A stretch of DNA of 64,000 nucleotides from Lepidostoma basale (taxonomy: Eukaryota > Arthropoda > Insecta > Trichoptera > Lepidostomatidae): positions 496,001 to 560,000 of the forward strand of contig JAHDVF020001352.1 in NCBI GenBank assembly GCA_022606425.2, written 5' to 3'. The notes beneath the pieces are model-generated. The model searched no databases. It worked only from the letters and a program-made list of their open reading frames with translations, and was not told where the DNA came from. Below, piece after piece: positions 44,795 to 53,989 of this stretch (positions within the stretch are counted from its first letter, which is position 1; every line of letters starts with the position of its first letter). The translations under genes and the position numbers were made by a program.

Positions 44795-44985
44795 GATTAA
44801 TTTAAAGCTGTCGAATTCCGTAATGACGATTTATTATGAATTACTGAGGTTTCCACATTCCAATTTTCCACTATCCTCGGGAGAACGATTTAAACTCTAA
44901 AGCTTTATATAGTTCTCCAGATGAAGGTGTAAAACCTTCGAAACATGTCGAGAAAAATAAACTTAAAAGTGGAAAAATGTTTTTT
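44795..44985 (+). repeat. M5 element
   Basis: CTGTCGAATTCCGTAATGAC at the left, then AACATGTCGAGAAAAATAAA and CTTAAAAGTGGAAAAATG on the right. Same order as 23860-24045 (reversed) and 34817-35040. Confidence 0.6.
44913..44954 (+). ncRNA. Hammerhead-ribozyme-like motif with 5-bp helix I
   Basis: TTCTC (44913-44917), CAGATGA, AGG-loop-CCT, TC, GAAAC (44940-44944), AT, GTC (44947-44949), GAGAA (44950-44954). TTCTC and GAGAA are exactly complementary and flank the core at C3 and C17. U4 is changed to A, which should abolish activity in this copy. Sister M5 copies retain TGATGA. Confidence 0.5.
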
Positions 44986-45039
44986 TATCGTAACCGTTTA
45001 TCGTAAACCAACCACCAAATCATATTTCCAACAATATTT

Positions 45040-45150
45040 CTAACAATAGCTATTAGATCTGTATGCCAGAAGATCCAATTACAAGCGCCCTTGAGGTGAG
45101 CTATTCACGAAAACGGCGCTGTACAAATTAGCCTAATTATTATTATTACT
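45040..45150 (+). mobile_element. L2/CR1-type LINE 3' UTR fragment
   Basis: CAAGCGCCCTTGAGGTGAGC, then AAAACGGCGCTGTACAAATT and an ATT-rich end, match the 3' UTR of the L2-type copy at 12978-13180. No coding sequence is left. Confidence 0.6.
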
Positions 45151-45199
45151 AAATGAATTTATTTTACAATTTAGAGGAACGGCTTTTTTACTTAACCTT

Positions 45200-45480
45200 C
45201 GAATTATTTAATTGAATCTTCTCTCCTAGTCATTTCCCATTTGTTTAGGGCAGTTCTCCTAATAGAACAGCGCGAGACTTTTCGGTCTTGGGCCAACCCG
45301 CTGTCGATCTGCGGCAATTTCACGCCGTTTTTGACTGTTGACAGCCAAGTTGCCGGAGCCCCGTACTCTCCTCCCCGGGTCAAGTTGTAGGTTTTTGGAC
45401 GATGTGATCTTCGCCCTTTCTACATACATGACCATATCATCGTAGACGACCCTCTCTCAGCTTTTCCGTCACAGGGGCTA
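45200..45480. mobile_element. Reversed LINE-like 3' fragment
   Basis: TCTTCTCTCCTAGTCATTTC and CAGTTCTCCTAATAGAACAG resemble 22885-22950. The remainder (CGTTTTTGACTGTTGACAGC, CTCTCTCAGCTTTTCCGTCA) is repeat-like but unclassified. Confidence 0.35.
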
Positions 45481-45544
45481 CTCAAAAGCTTCCTCGGATG
45501 AACTCATTTCTTACCACAATATATCTAGCATGGTCATTCTAGAT

Positions 45545-45874
45545 CCTAGGTTTTCAAAGTGGGCGATAACGCCCCCTTGTGGGCGTTTGAGACTTTCAGG
45601 GGGGCAGTAGAAGACCCAGAAAAAATAGAGAGCGTGGACAGATAAAAAAATATAGTCTAAAAAGACAAAAAAAAACACGCTAATTATTTCTTCCTTTTAT
45701 TCGTTCGGTATTCTACCATATGTCGTTTTCAGATACATAAAAGATTTAATAATATTTTAAAATTCAACTATGTGTTTCTGAATATATTTGGAATAACTTT
45801 TATGGGAGGGGGGCGTTGAACGTTTATTTTTCTTGTAAAGGGGGCGGTGGCCCAGAAAAGATTGGAAACCTATG
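45545..45874. mobile_element. hAT-type MITE with 8-bp TSD, 77 bp before the GPCR start
   Basis: Starts CCTAGGTTTTCAAAG and ends TTGGAAACCTATG. TTCTAGAT flanks it at 45537-45544 and 45875-45882. It is 330 bp and in the opposite orientation to 14134-14477. The reading frame entering the GPCR is open back into this element (from 45816), but a splice acceptor lies between them, so it is probably intronic. Confidence 0.85.
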
Positions 45875-45950
45875 TTCTAGATCAATCAATGATTCTATAA
45901 TATTTTTTTTTAGAGTATTTTTTTATTACAGACTTGCAACTTCTGTAAAA

Positions 45951-48900
45951 ATGGCGACAACAGAACAATCTCATGTGTTCACGACGGATGGTTATGAAGG
46001 ATTCCCTTCTACCATTGCCTACGAGCTGAGCTCGGTCGGCGGCGGTCTGGTGATGTCCTCCGCGAATGAGACGCACTCTATGAAGTCGCAGTTGGCGGCC
46101 TACGACATACTCATCCCCCTGCTGGGCACACTCATCATCATCACCAACGGAGCTGTCGTGATATCCAGCGGCCTGCTGCTGAAGAAAGGTGAAAATCGAC
46201 GCCATTTAGAATAAATTAAATTAATTTAGAGAATTTTCGGGCAACATTGGACATCACTTACACATTTTTTTTTAATATTTGTTTCTGGAAAACTTTCTTC
46301 TTCTTAATTCAGGCTATGTGACCTGTTTTTCAAGAGGGATTGGCCACCTGCGAAGTCGATTCCCAGCTGTCAATCTATGTTTTTGGTGGTCTGCCCGGGG
46401 GTTGTCTATCTTGAGGTTGGACGTGCAATACAATGTGAGGGAGTCTGCATAAATCTATTCTTCTCACATAATGAAATCTTCGACTTCACATATATTCCTT
46501 GTAATTAACCGATAAACAATAAATGAGAAATTGAAGTGCAACCGACGTGATATTCCTAGATAAAATAACATTTCGAGTCTATTGGAAAACCTCTATTCGT
46601 CGGATTTTTTACGTTAATTGTGTATTATAATATAAATGATTCGCCTTTACGTGTGTCATTTTCAATAATTATCACCTTTGAAAAAAAGAGATTTCTTCAA
46701 ACTGAAATAAATAATAAAAATAATGTGCCCGAGTGTTGTCCAAAGTTAACCGAAATCTCTCCAACTCACGTGCATAAACGTGCATTTGTGTTTTTTTTTT
46801 ATATATAGGGGGGGCATTTTATGTTACAGTTTTTTTTATATAATATACTCGTACTGTTGTTACATGTCAATAGAAAATTAATTTAAAAAATGCGTTTCAT
46901 TTAAGTTATTTAAAAAAAATCATCTGAAACGTAAAATGCTTCTGTTAATAAGAAAGTGATAAATTCCATATTGATAGGGAATTATCTCTCTTAAAATATA
47001 ATAAAACTTTCAGAATTTGTAAATTTTCTTAAATAACTTACATGGAACAATAAATACTGAGTAAAACTGAACCAAAACTAATTTCGTTCTGGACGTTATA
47101 GATAAATCAGCGAACGAAATAATAAAACCAGCGGGAGAGAGGAGAATCAGGCGGGAGTTCTGAGTATTGAAGGCCTAATTAAGATGAGGAATTCTGGACT
47201 AAAGATATTGTTCAAACGATTACAGGCCAACAGCCCCGGTGTACGTACCTGTTATTAGGAAATGTGGCCATGGCTGATCTGATAACTGGAATAGCGGTCA
47301 TCGTCGGCCAAGCATATCCAAAGACCAACAGGACCCACTACTCTTGCGCCTTTCAGCTGGGTAAGAATTATATTTTCAATCAACAAGTTCAACCCTCATG
47401 TATGGAAGTGAAGCTTGGAGCTGGCAAAAGAAGGATGAAAGCAGGATAAACGCCGTAGAAATGAGATCACTCAGAAGAATGTGAGGAAAAACATTGTATG
47501 ATAGAATACCGAACGATGAAATGTAAGGCAGATGACTGCATCATGGATACAATTAAAAAAGGATCCCTGAGATGGTTTGGACATATAGAACGAATGGATG
47601 AGAGTAGAATGGTTAAAAAGTTGTACACAAGCAGCGTGAGTGGAAAAAGAAGCCGAGGACGACCGAGGAAAACATAGCATGACCAAATTAATAAATTACT
47701 AAAAGGCGATCACATTCGAAGTCGGAATAATCGACGTGCGTGCATGGTACGACGTATGAATGTAGAGGAAACCCGAGAGGTATGCCAGGACAGAGCATTG
47801 TGGCGATCCATCCTATCTGCCTACCCCTCCGGAGAAATGGCGTGATGGTTAGTAAGTTAGTTAGTTATCAACAAGTTAACCTACCCACAGTAATGATGTT
47901 ATACCTATTTGTGATAGCAAACAAAACGAATCCGGTATCCTGGTTGACCCAAACAAATGAGTTATAATTATCAATGTGTGATGTTCTTATGTTAACGATC
48001 TTGTTCGGGTGTATACAAGTGATCGTACTGCAAATCGTGGACTCAATATTAAAACTAGGTAACTCGAAATTTAGAGTTTTGAGTTATTAATAACAAAAAA
48101 CTAAATAACTAACCATCACGCCATTTCCCCGGAGGGGTAGGCAGAGAGGATGGACCGCCACAATGGCCTGTCCTGGCATACCTCTCGGGATTCCTCTACA
48201 TTCATACATCGTACCACGCACGCACGTCGATTATTCCGACTTCGAATGTGGCCGCCTTTTAGTAATTGATTAATTTGGTCATGCCATGTTTTCCTAGGTC
48301 GTCCTCGGCTTCTTTTCCCACTCACGCTGCTTGTGTACAACTTTTTAACCACTCTACTCTCATCCATTCGTTCCATATGTCCAAACCATTTCAGGGATCC
48401 TTTTTTAATTTTATTCATGATGCAGTCATCTGCCTTACATTTCTTTCATATTTCATCGTTCGGTAATCTATCATACAATGTTTTCCCACACATTCTTCTT
48501 AATGATTTCATTTCTACGGCGTTTATCCTGCTTTCATCCTTCTTTTGCCAGCTCCAAGCTCCACTTCCATACATGAGGGTTGGCACTAGAACTCCATTGT
48601 GTACTGCCATCTTAACAACAACGGATGGCTAATCGAAAATAGTTTTTGAATAGGTATATTTTTTTTTTTAAAAAAGACTAACCTCAAAGATTTAAATCAA
48701 TGATATTAGAATTTATTTTACAATCTTCAATATGAGCAGAAAATAGCTCATTATTATGAAGAAGGAATCTGGTCGTGTCCAGGCTCGAACCCAAGTCCCC
48801 TAGATTAGGAGTCAAGCGTTCTATCCCCTAGACCACCACCCAATTTTAACCATAACCTTTAATGTCCATTTACACTGGACAGTCACCAGCCGATACCGAC

Positions 48901-51900
48901 ACGTCACGATAAAAATAGCCTTGAATATCACTGACTCGTTATCTCAAATGCTATAATAAAATCGCCGTCGGGGGTTGCCGAAGAAAGCACCTACCTACAT
49001 AAAATTGACACTTAATAAAAATGATCAATATTTTTCAGGGTGTGTTTCCTACAGTATAAAATTCTTTTTTATAGAAAACCATTTTTACTACCATTTAAAT
49101 TCGCAGTGAAGAAGGCGATTATCCTGGAATTTAAATATAATATGAACGGAATCGGCATTAATTAAAAATAACAAGACACCATCAAAACCAACAAAATCTT
49201 TATTTGCTCAACGCAAACGCGTGACGTGTCGGTATCGGCTGATGACGGTCCAGTGTAAATGGACCTTTAGAATGCCAAATAACTATGTATCGTTGATTGC
49301 AAAACTATCGAGAAAGGTTAACTTTGATCGCATTTGCCTAAAATATGACTCATATATGCTAGAATAAAAATATTTTTGTAAGATAATAATGTATCTCACT
49401 CGTGCACTTGTATGTAAAAATAAGAGAAAAAGAAATAGCACGCATCCGGTAGACAAATCACGCGGTTTCTCTAACATGCGCCAACATTTTTTTTTGTTTT
49501 TTTAGTTTAATTACGGATAGTAGACTCGATACTATTATTACCATAAACTTATTCAGCATTACTATTATTTAAAAAAGATCCTAAACGTAGAAACATAAGA
49601 ATGCTAAAAGTAGATATCTGAAGTTATCGACATCTTTGAGTTTCACTCAAAGAAACTCTCCTATACAAGAAATAGATAACTTCACTAATCTAATTAACAC
49701 GAACGAAAACGTACGTTTTCTAGAAGTTATATTTTATTTTATGGGACTGACATGTTTCCCCTTGCTAATGCATTATTAAACAATTAAAACTGCTTTAGCA
49801 AGGCAAGTTCCAATGTTATCATTCCAGTAAAATAAAATAAAACTTCTAAAAAACAAACGTTATCATTCGTTTTACTCGTAATTATTTAAAATGTAGTTTT
49901 ACATAATTGTTTAAAAAACAATAAATATTTAATAGTCTATTTAAATTAGGTACTCATGGTAATGTTTTGACCACAAAACTAAGAAAGTCGTACTCTCAAT
50001 AAAGATAATTTTGAGTTACCTAGTTGTAGTATTGAGCCCATAAAAATTATATGATTTCATATAATTGATAAAAAAAAATCACTTTGTATTATGACACAAC
50101 ATCAGCAAAAAAGGTGATAAGATTATTCTCAGAGAAGCTAACCGGTTTTGATTGTAATCGAACATCATCATAGTTTAAAATATAATGGTAAAGATGGATC
50201 TTCAAATATTTAGTTTTTATTGCCCCAATGAAGAGATGAAGTTTCTTCCCGAGTGAAACCAATTGGTTTTTCTGAATATTAAAATGTTATATTAAAAAGT
50301 TGTTTTTTAAATTTTATTTGATAACACGTTTCAGAGGTTATCATCGGTGATGAAAGTATAAAGCCTTCGAAATATGACGAGAAAAATAAACTCTTACGCG
50401 AAAAAACAGTGTTTTAATTAATTGTGAAATTCCGCAGTGTTTACACAAAATTGATCTAATAGACTATGCAAAATTCAATTGATTTTGTGAAAGATTTTCA
50501 GCTAAGAAAGATTCCCTTCTTCTCCGGTCTCAATTTAATGATTGGTCTGCTGCAAGGCGACGCATCTCCTCTTCCACTCCGCTCGGTCCTCGGCAACTCT
50601 CTTCAACTCTTCGCATAAGAGGTGGAGCCCATATCTCGGCAAATCTGGTCTGGGGCGAGATCGTCCTCTGCCAATCGATCCCTCGACCATTCCATCCAAC
50701 ACATTATGCAGGAAACATTCGTGTCGCAACACAAGACCAATCTATCTTGCGCGCCTCTCCGCTATGGTGTTCAACACGTGCCTACTCTCTTCAGCTTTGC
50801 TGAGAATGTGGTCCCTCCATGAAACATGGGCCCTATGCATCCCTTATGGCATCCTTTCTACGACTATTGAATTTGCATACTTTATAACACATTTTTATCA
50901 ATGTTTTTGGTCTATCAAGTCTGATTGTAGGGTTTCTCAAGATATATATTATTTACCCATTAATGTTCTTAAATATTTTATTACATATTCCTCCTGTATT
51001 CGCCATTACTTTCTGTTGTGGATTCAAATTTGAATATATATTTTTAAAACATTGTATTTTCACAAAAAAATTTTTTTGCCCTATTCACAAATATGTTTCG
51101 AACCACAGACGCCCTTCCTCGATGTAGAAATTTGAACACTGAGGAAGTTAAAACTTCTACACTGAGGAAAAGCGTCTGTGATCCGAAACATATTTGTGAA
51201 AAGTGCAAAAATAATTTTTAAAATACAATGTTTTAAACAATATTTTATATTTTAAAAAAAATTTACTAACCATCGAACCGTCTCCCCGAAGGGGTAGGCT
51301 CATCATACTGCATTTATTCTACTTTCATCCTTATTTTGCCAGTTCCATGCTTCGCTTCCATACATAAGGGTCAGTAGAAGAACACCATTGTGCACTGCCA
51401 TTCTAGCTTTTGTGGATAGGTTTTTGTTTGCGATGACAACTGTAAGTGCACCATTCACTTTGTTACCTGCCCCAACCCTTTTTTCAATGTCCCTCTCCAC
51501 TCGCCCATCTCTTTAATGTTTGTATAAATGCTTATATATTATTTTTTTAGGAATGATAGTGTCCAGCACGATCGCATCCATTTATAGCGTTGGGCTAATT
51601 GCTGTCGATCGATTCCTGTACATTTTATACGGATTAAAGTACCATCGCTGGGTTTATCCCACGAGAGCACGATGCATGATCGCCGCCACGTGGCTGCTGG
51701 GTAAGAAAACATTTAAAAGAATTACTTATCATATACGAGTCATATCTAGAGAGTAAGTGTACTGAGTCTATCACGACCGGATGAATTTTATTTTCGACAT
51801 GTTGGCTACACTTCCGTGTAGCCTAACCCTTCCCCTCCGCAACGAGACCGGTTCGAGGTCAGTACGTTGAGAAGTGTCGACGCGACAACACGTTTCGTGA

Positions 51901-53684
51901 AAAATGTCAATCCAATCTCCCGCCAAGTGCGAAATACGCCGAAATAAGACGAAGGAGTTGGCGGGAAACTACTTCGAGGAAGGCATCAAAAAGTTGATAC
52001 CCCGCTTCACCACCTGCATTGAGAGGAATGGCGACTATGTCGAAAAATAGCTTACATATGTACTACGGTAACCACGTATTTTTTTGTTTAAATAAAAAAA
52101 TTGTAACCTACAAAAATTCAGTACACTTACTTTTTGGAGATGCCTCGTATAATATAAATTTAAAACAAGAAACTAAAATGATAAACGCAGATACATGTAC
52201 GACCACAAAATGACAATACTATCTAATTTTTGTACCGTACAATTTTCCTTTTAAATATTGTTTCATCAATGTAATAAATGTCTATACCCAAAGCGATCGT
52301 ATACAGTAGTTTGATTGTTCACCCCACTAACATCACCATAGGCATGTTACTTCTGCACGTTAGGAGATAAAACAGTATATGAAAAATAATATTTTCAAAT
52401 ACGGTATTTTCAAAACTTTCCGAAGAATATGTTAACCTCTTTAAAACTTAAATATTATTAAATAAAAAAACAATATTTGCGTGTTTATTATTGACATTAA
52501 CCACAATAGGTACACAATGAAAATATACGAGAAATATACTAATATGAGCGGATGAACTCGTATATATAGAAATCGACGTGCGAATGTTGCGTATAAATGT
52601 TGAGGAATCGAGAGAAGTATGTCAAGAAAGAAAAGTGTGGCAGTCTAGTCTTTCTGCCTATCTCTTCGGCGAAACGGCGTGATGGTTAGATAGTTAGTTA
52701 GATATGATAATATTTTTTGTGTGCACAAATCTGCATCTGGGGTCTGAAGGGGTTAATAAATGACAATAAGATGACGCAACTATGTAAATATAATTATAAT
52801 GTATTCTTAGTAAGTTAAATAAATACAAGCGCTTTAATGTTTCAGGTTTAGTGATCGGATATCTTCCGCTCATGGGATGGGCCGGAGACACACAAAATGG
52901 TAAAATATGCTGGTTCATCATGATGGCTCCTCCGAATCTCATCATCTTGACTACAATCGTAGGAGTTTCTCCCGTGTTTCTGGTTATCGTTTTGTATTCC
53001 ATCATCCTATACAACGCCATCAAAAAAGTAATTCAGTTGAATAAAATAGGTAAAGAAAACGGTGAATCAGATGGACACAACTCTTCGAATTTGAGGATGT
53101 TTAGAGGAGGAGCCAGCGCCGCGGCTAAGAAGCCAACAGTAAAAACAATACAAGAAGAAGCCATTGAAACATCCGAAGAGAAAGAAGATAGAGCAGCGGC
53201 AGTTGAGGAATCTTCTGAGACAAAACCGGAAAGGTCTCGAATGAGGAAGATCCTTGACAAAGTCAAAGGAATAAAAAAAGAAGACGAAGAGAGCCAACAG
53301 CAGCCGGATAAGAACCAACCGAATAAATGGAAAGCGATCAAAGTAGTTTTCTTCACAACGGGAAGCTTCGTATGCACGTGGCTGCCTTACTTCGTAGCGT
53401 GCAGCGCGTACGTTTTCTGCGACTTTCACGAGTCGCCACAGCGATGCCAAAAGCTGAAGTACGCCATAGCGAGCCCGCTGGCGATACTCGGGTTCCTGAA
53501 CAGTCTTCTGAACCCCGTCATATACGCCTGGTGGCACAACGGTTTCAGGAAGGGCATCAAAAAGTTGTGCTGTAGAAAGAGGAATGCTGCCAATATGGCA
53601 ATCGGCCAGAAGGCAGCATCCAGCTCGTCGAGCAATCGCCCGACCTCTTCGCAAACGTTCAAGCCAAATTCAAGCACGGGTTGA
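45951..53684 (+). CDS. class A (rhodopsin-type) GPCR, orphan, GPR119/amine-receptor-like
   Basis: A seven-transmembrane receptor for an unknown ligand, expected at the plasma membrane. Coding exons 45951-46188, 47226-47360, 51551-51700 and 52846-53684 are all in phase 1 and give 453 residues. Visible landmarks: N-glycosylation sites N39-E-T and N114-R-T; TM1 with TNGAVV (about 50-77); TM2 with LLLGNVAMADL and D97; C120 and C196 for the extracellular disulphide; TM3 ending VDRFLYI (DRF instead of DRY, 144-146); W172 in TM4; P217 in TM5; TM6 CTWLPYF (351-357); TM7 NSLLNPVIYA (NPxxY at 397-401); CC at 416-417 as a likely palmitoylation site. Intracellular loop 3 is long (about 100 residues), rich in E, K and S. 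ATG 45951 has a good context (AAAAATGGCG) and follows the acceptor TTATTACAG. AATAAA is at 53799-53804. The subfamily call is uncertain. Introns hold LINE A, M2, M3, M5 and hammerhead-like repeats. Confidence 0.88.
46300..46450 (-). mobile_element. Possible LINE 3' tail in GPCR intron 1
   Basis: CTTCTTCTTAATTCAGGC followed by TGGCCACCTGCGAAGTCGAT resembles the reversed GAA-tailed 3' ends elsewhere in the window. No protein match. The remainder to 47225 is AT-rich with a G7 tract at 46807. Confidence 0.3.
47385..47865 (+). mobile_element. Family A LINE 3' end in GPCR intron 2
   Basis: CCCTCATGTATGGAAGTGAA, GGCAAAAGAAGGATGAAAGC and AAAGTTGTACACAAGCAGCG, ending AAATGGCGTGATGGTTAGTA. It starts only about 25 bp after exon 2 ends and is frame-broken. 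It belongs to the subfamily also at 48105-48640 and 57515-58030 (KLYTSSVSGK instead of VYVNDVNG). Confidence 0.75.
48105..48640 (-). mobile_element. Family A LINE 3' end, second subfamily
   Basis: The minus strand has a clean frame (48116-48418): NKIKKGSLKWFGHMERMDES, KKLYTSSVSGKRSRGRPRK, HIRSRNNRRACVVRCMNVEE, WRSILSAYPSGEMA. The upstream region decays. It lies head to head with the copy at 47385-47865. Confidence 0.8.
48862..49265. mobile_element. MITE M2 with long TIRs, second copy
   Basis: TCCATTTACACTGGACAGTC ... GTCGGTATCGGCTGATGACG ... CCAGTGTAAATGGACC, with TTTA on both sides (48858-48861; 49266-49269). Strongly similar in length and sequence to 39925-40327. In GPCR intron 2. Confidence 0.85.
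49280..49695. other. Intronic AT-rich DNA, nothing recognised
   Basis: No family match. A small inverted repeat (TTGAGTTTCACTCAAAGAAA, 49636) is the only visible structure. Confidence 0.35.
49700..49880. repeat. M3 palindromic element
   Basis: ACGAACGAAAACGTACGTTT, TCTAGAAGTTATATTTTATT, GACATGTTTCCCCTTGCTAA, then the inverse TTTAGCAAGGCAAGTTCC ... AAATAAAACTTCTAAAAAAC. In GPCR intron 2. Confidence 0.6.
50090..50440 (+). repeat. Hammerhead-like repeat debris and M5 copy
   Basis: CTAACCGGTTTTGATTG (50137) and GAGTGAAACCAATTGG (50251) are decayed ends of the GAAACxxGTT type. 50300-50440 is an M5 copy with TGATGAAAGTATAAAGCC, TTCGAAATATGAC and GAGAAAAATAAACTC. None is a complete core. Confidence 0.4.
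50515..50830 (-). mobile_element. LINE family G 3' end
   Basis: The minus strand encodes AHVSWRDHILSKAEESRHVL, RRARQIGLVLRHECFLHNVL, DGMVEGSIGRGRSRPRPDLP and CEELKRVAEDRAEWKRRC, then a GAA-type tail. This is an RTE-like polymerase tail distinct from families A to D. It has one frame break. In GPCR intron 2. Confidence 0.65.
51086..51126 (-). ncRNA. Hammerhead-ribozyme-like motif, partner of an inverted pair
   Basis: On the minus strand: TACA, TCGAGGA (expected CTGAGGA), GGGCGTCTGTGG region, GAAAC (plus 51095-51099), AT, ATT, TGTG. Helix I TACA:TGTG is preserved. The C3-U4 pair is altered, so it is probably inactive. It faces 51158-51198. Confidence 0.4.
51158..51198 (+). ncRNA. Hammerhead-ribozyme-like motif
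   Basis: TACA (51158-51161), CTGAGGA (51162-51168), 16 bases, GAAAC (51185-51189), AT, ATT (51192-51194), TGTG (51195-51198). The invariant core is intact. Helix III has lost its C-G pair and helix II is poor. A downstream AAATACAATGTTT (near 51221) matches that after 25496-25537, so both belong to one family. Confidence 0.45.
51270..51500 (-). mobile_element. Family A LINE, tail plus upstream segment
   Basis: The minus strand reads ERDIEKRVGAGNKVNGALTV, ANKNLSTKARMAVHNGVLLL, TLMYGSEAWNWQNKDESRIN, and then jumps directly to the 3' end (TAACCATCGAACCGTCTCCC at 51268). The middle is deleted. It ends 50 bp before GPCR exon 3. Confidence 0.75.
51865..52060 (+). pseudogene. mariner-type transposase C-terminal scrap
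   Basis: Reads GGKLLRGRHQKV in one frame and NYFEEGIKKLIPRFTTCIER, then NGDYVEK and a stop, in another. The latter is the usual C-terminal end of mariner transposases. Nothing else of the gene is left. In GPCR intron 3. Confidence 0.6.
52560..52705 (+). mobile_element. Family A LINE 3' end
   Basis: AGAAATCGACGTGCGAATGT, then GAGGAATCGAGAGAAGTATG, TCTTTCTGCCTATCTCTTCG and GTGATGGTTAGATAGTTAG. About 145 bp, in GPCR intron 3, about 140 bp before exon 4. Confidence 0.7.
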
Positions 53685-53815
53685 TAATATTGGATCAATG
53701 AGAACGAACCTCTGCGTGATACCCATGCCAACGAAAATGCAAAGCTCACTCCGATCAATGGAAACCAATGCGACAACTTTGCAATTCCAGCAAAAGCTAA
53801 TAAAGTAAGTTTTTA

Positions 53816-53985
53816 CGATCGTGCTTTCAGCATTGCGGGTCCGCTGATATGGAATAATCTCCCTGTTAATATTAATTGAAAGCGATGTTAAATTTAAGAA
53901 ACAACTGAAAAATGCACTATTCGCTAAGTCTTTTCCTAGTGCGTCCTTAGGGTAACTAATTTTACAAAACGGCGCACTTTAAAAA
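53816..53985 (+). mobile_element. L2/CR1-type LINE 3' fragment after the GPCR
   Basis: Reads FYDRAFSIAGPLIWNNLPVN, the equivalent of NRAFAVAGPSAWNSLP in the copy at 12198, then decays. The 3' UTR has GCGTCCTTAGGGTAAC and AAAACGGCGCACTTTAAAAA. It lies about 15 bp past the receptor's AATAAA. Confidence 0.65.
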
Positions 53986-53989
53986 TAAA

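Noticed and set aside
45816..45950. N-terminal extension of the GPCR from within the MITE
   Set aside because: A strong splice acceptor (TTATTACAG) lies between, ATG 45951 has good context, and the extra residues come from transposon sequence.
53067..53654. 195-codon open frame on the minus strand
   Set aside because: It is fully overlapped by the last GPCR exon, has no family features and follows the reverse of the receptor's codon pattern.
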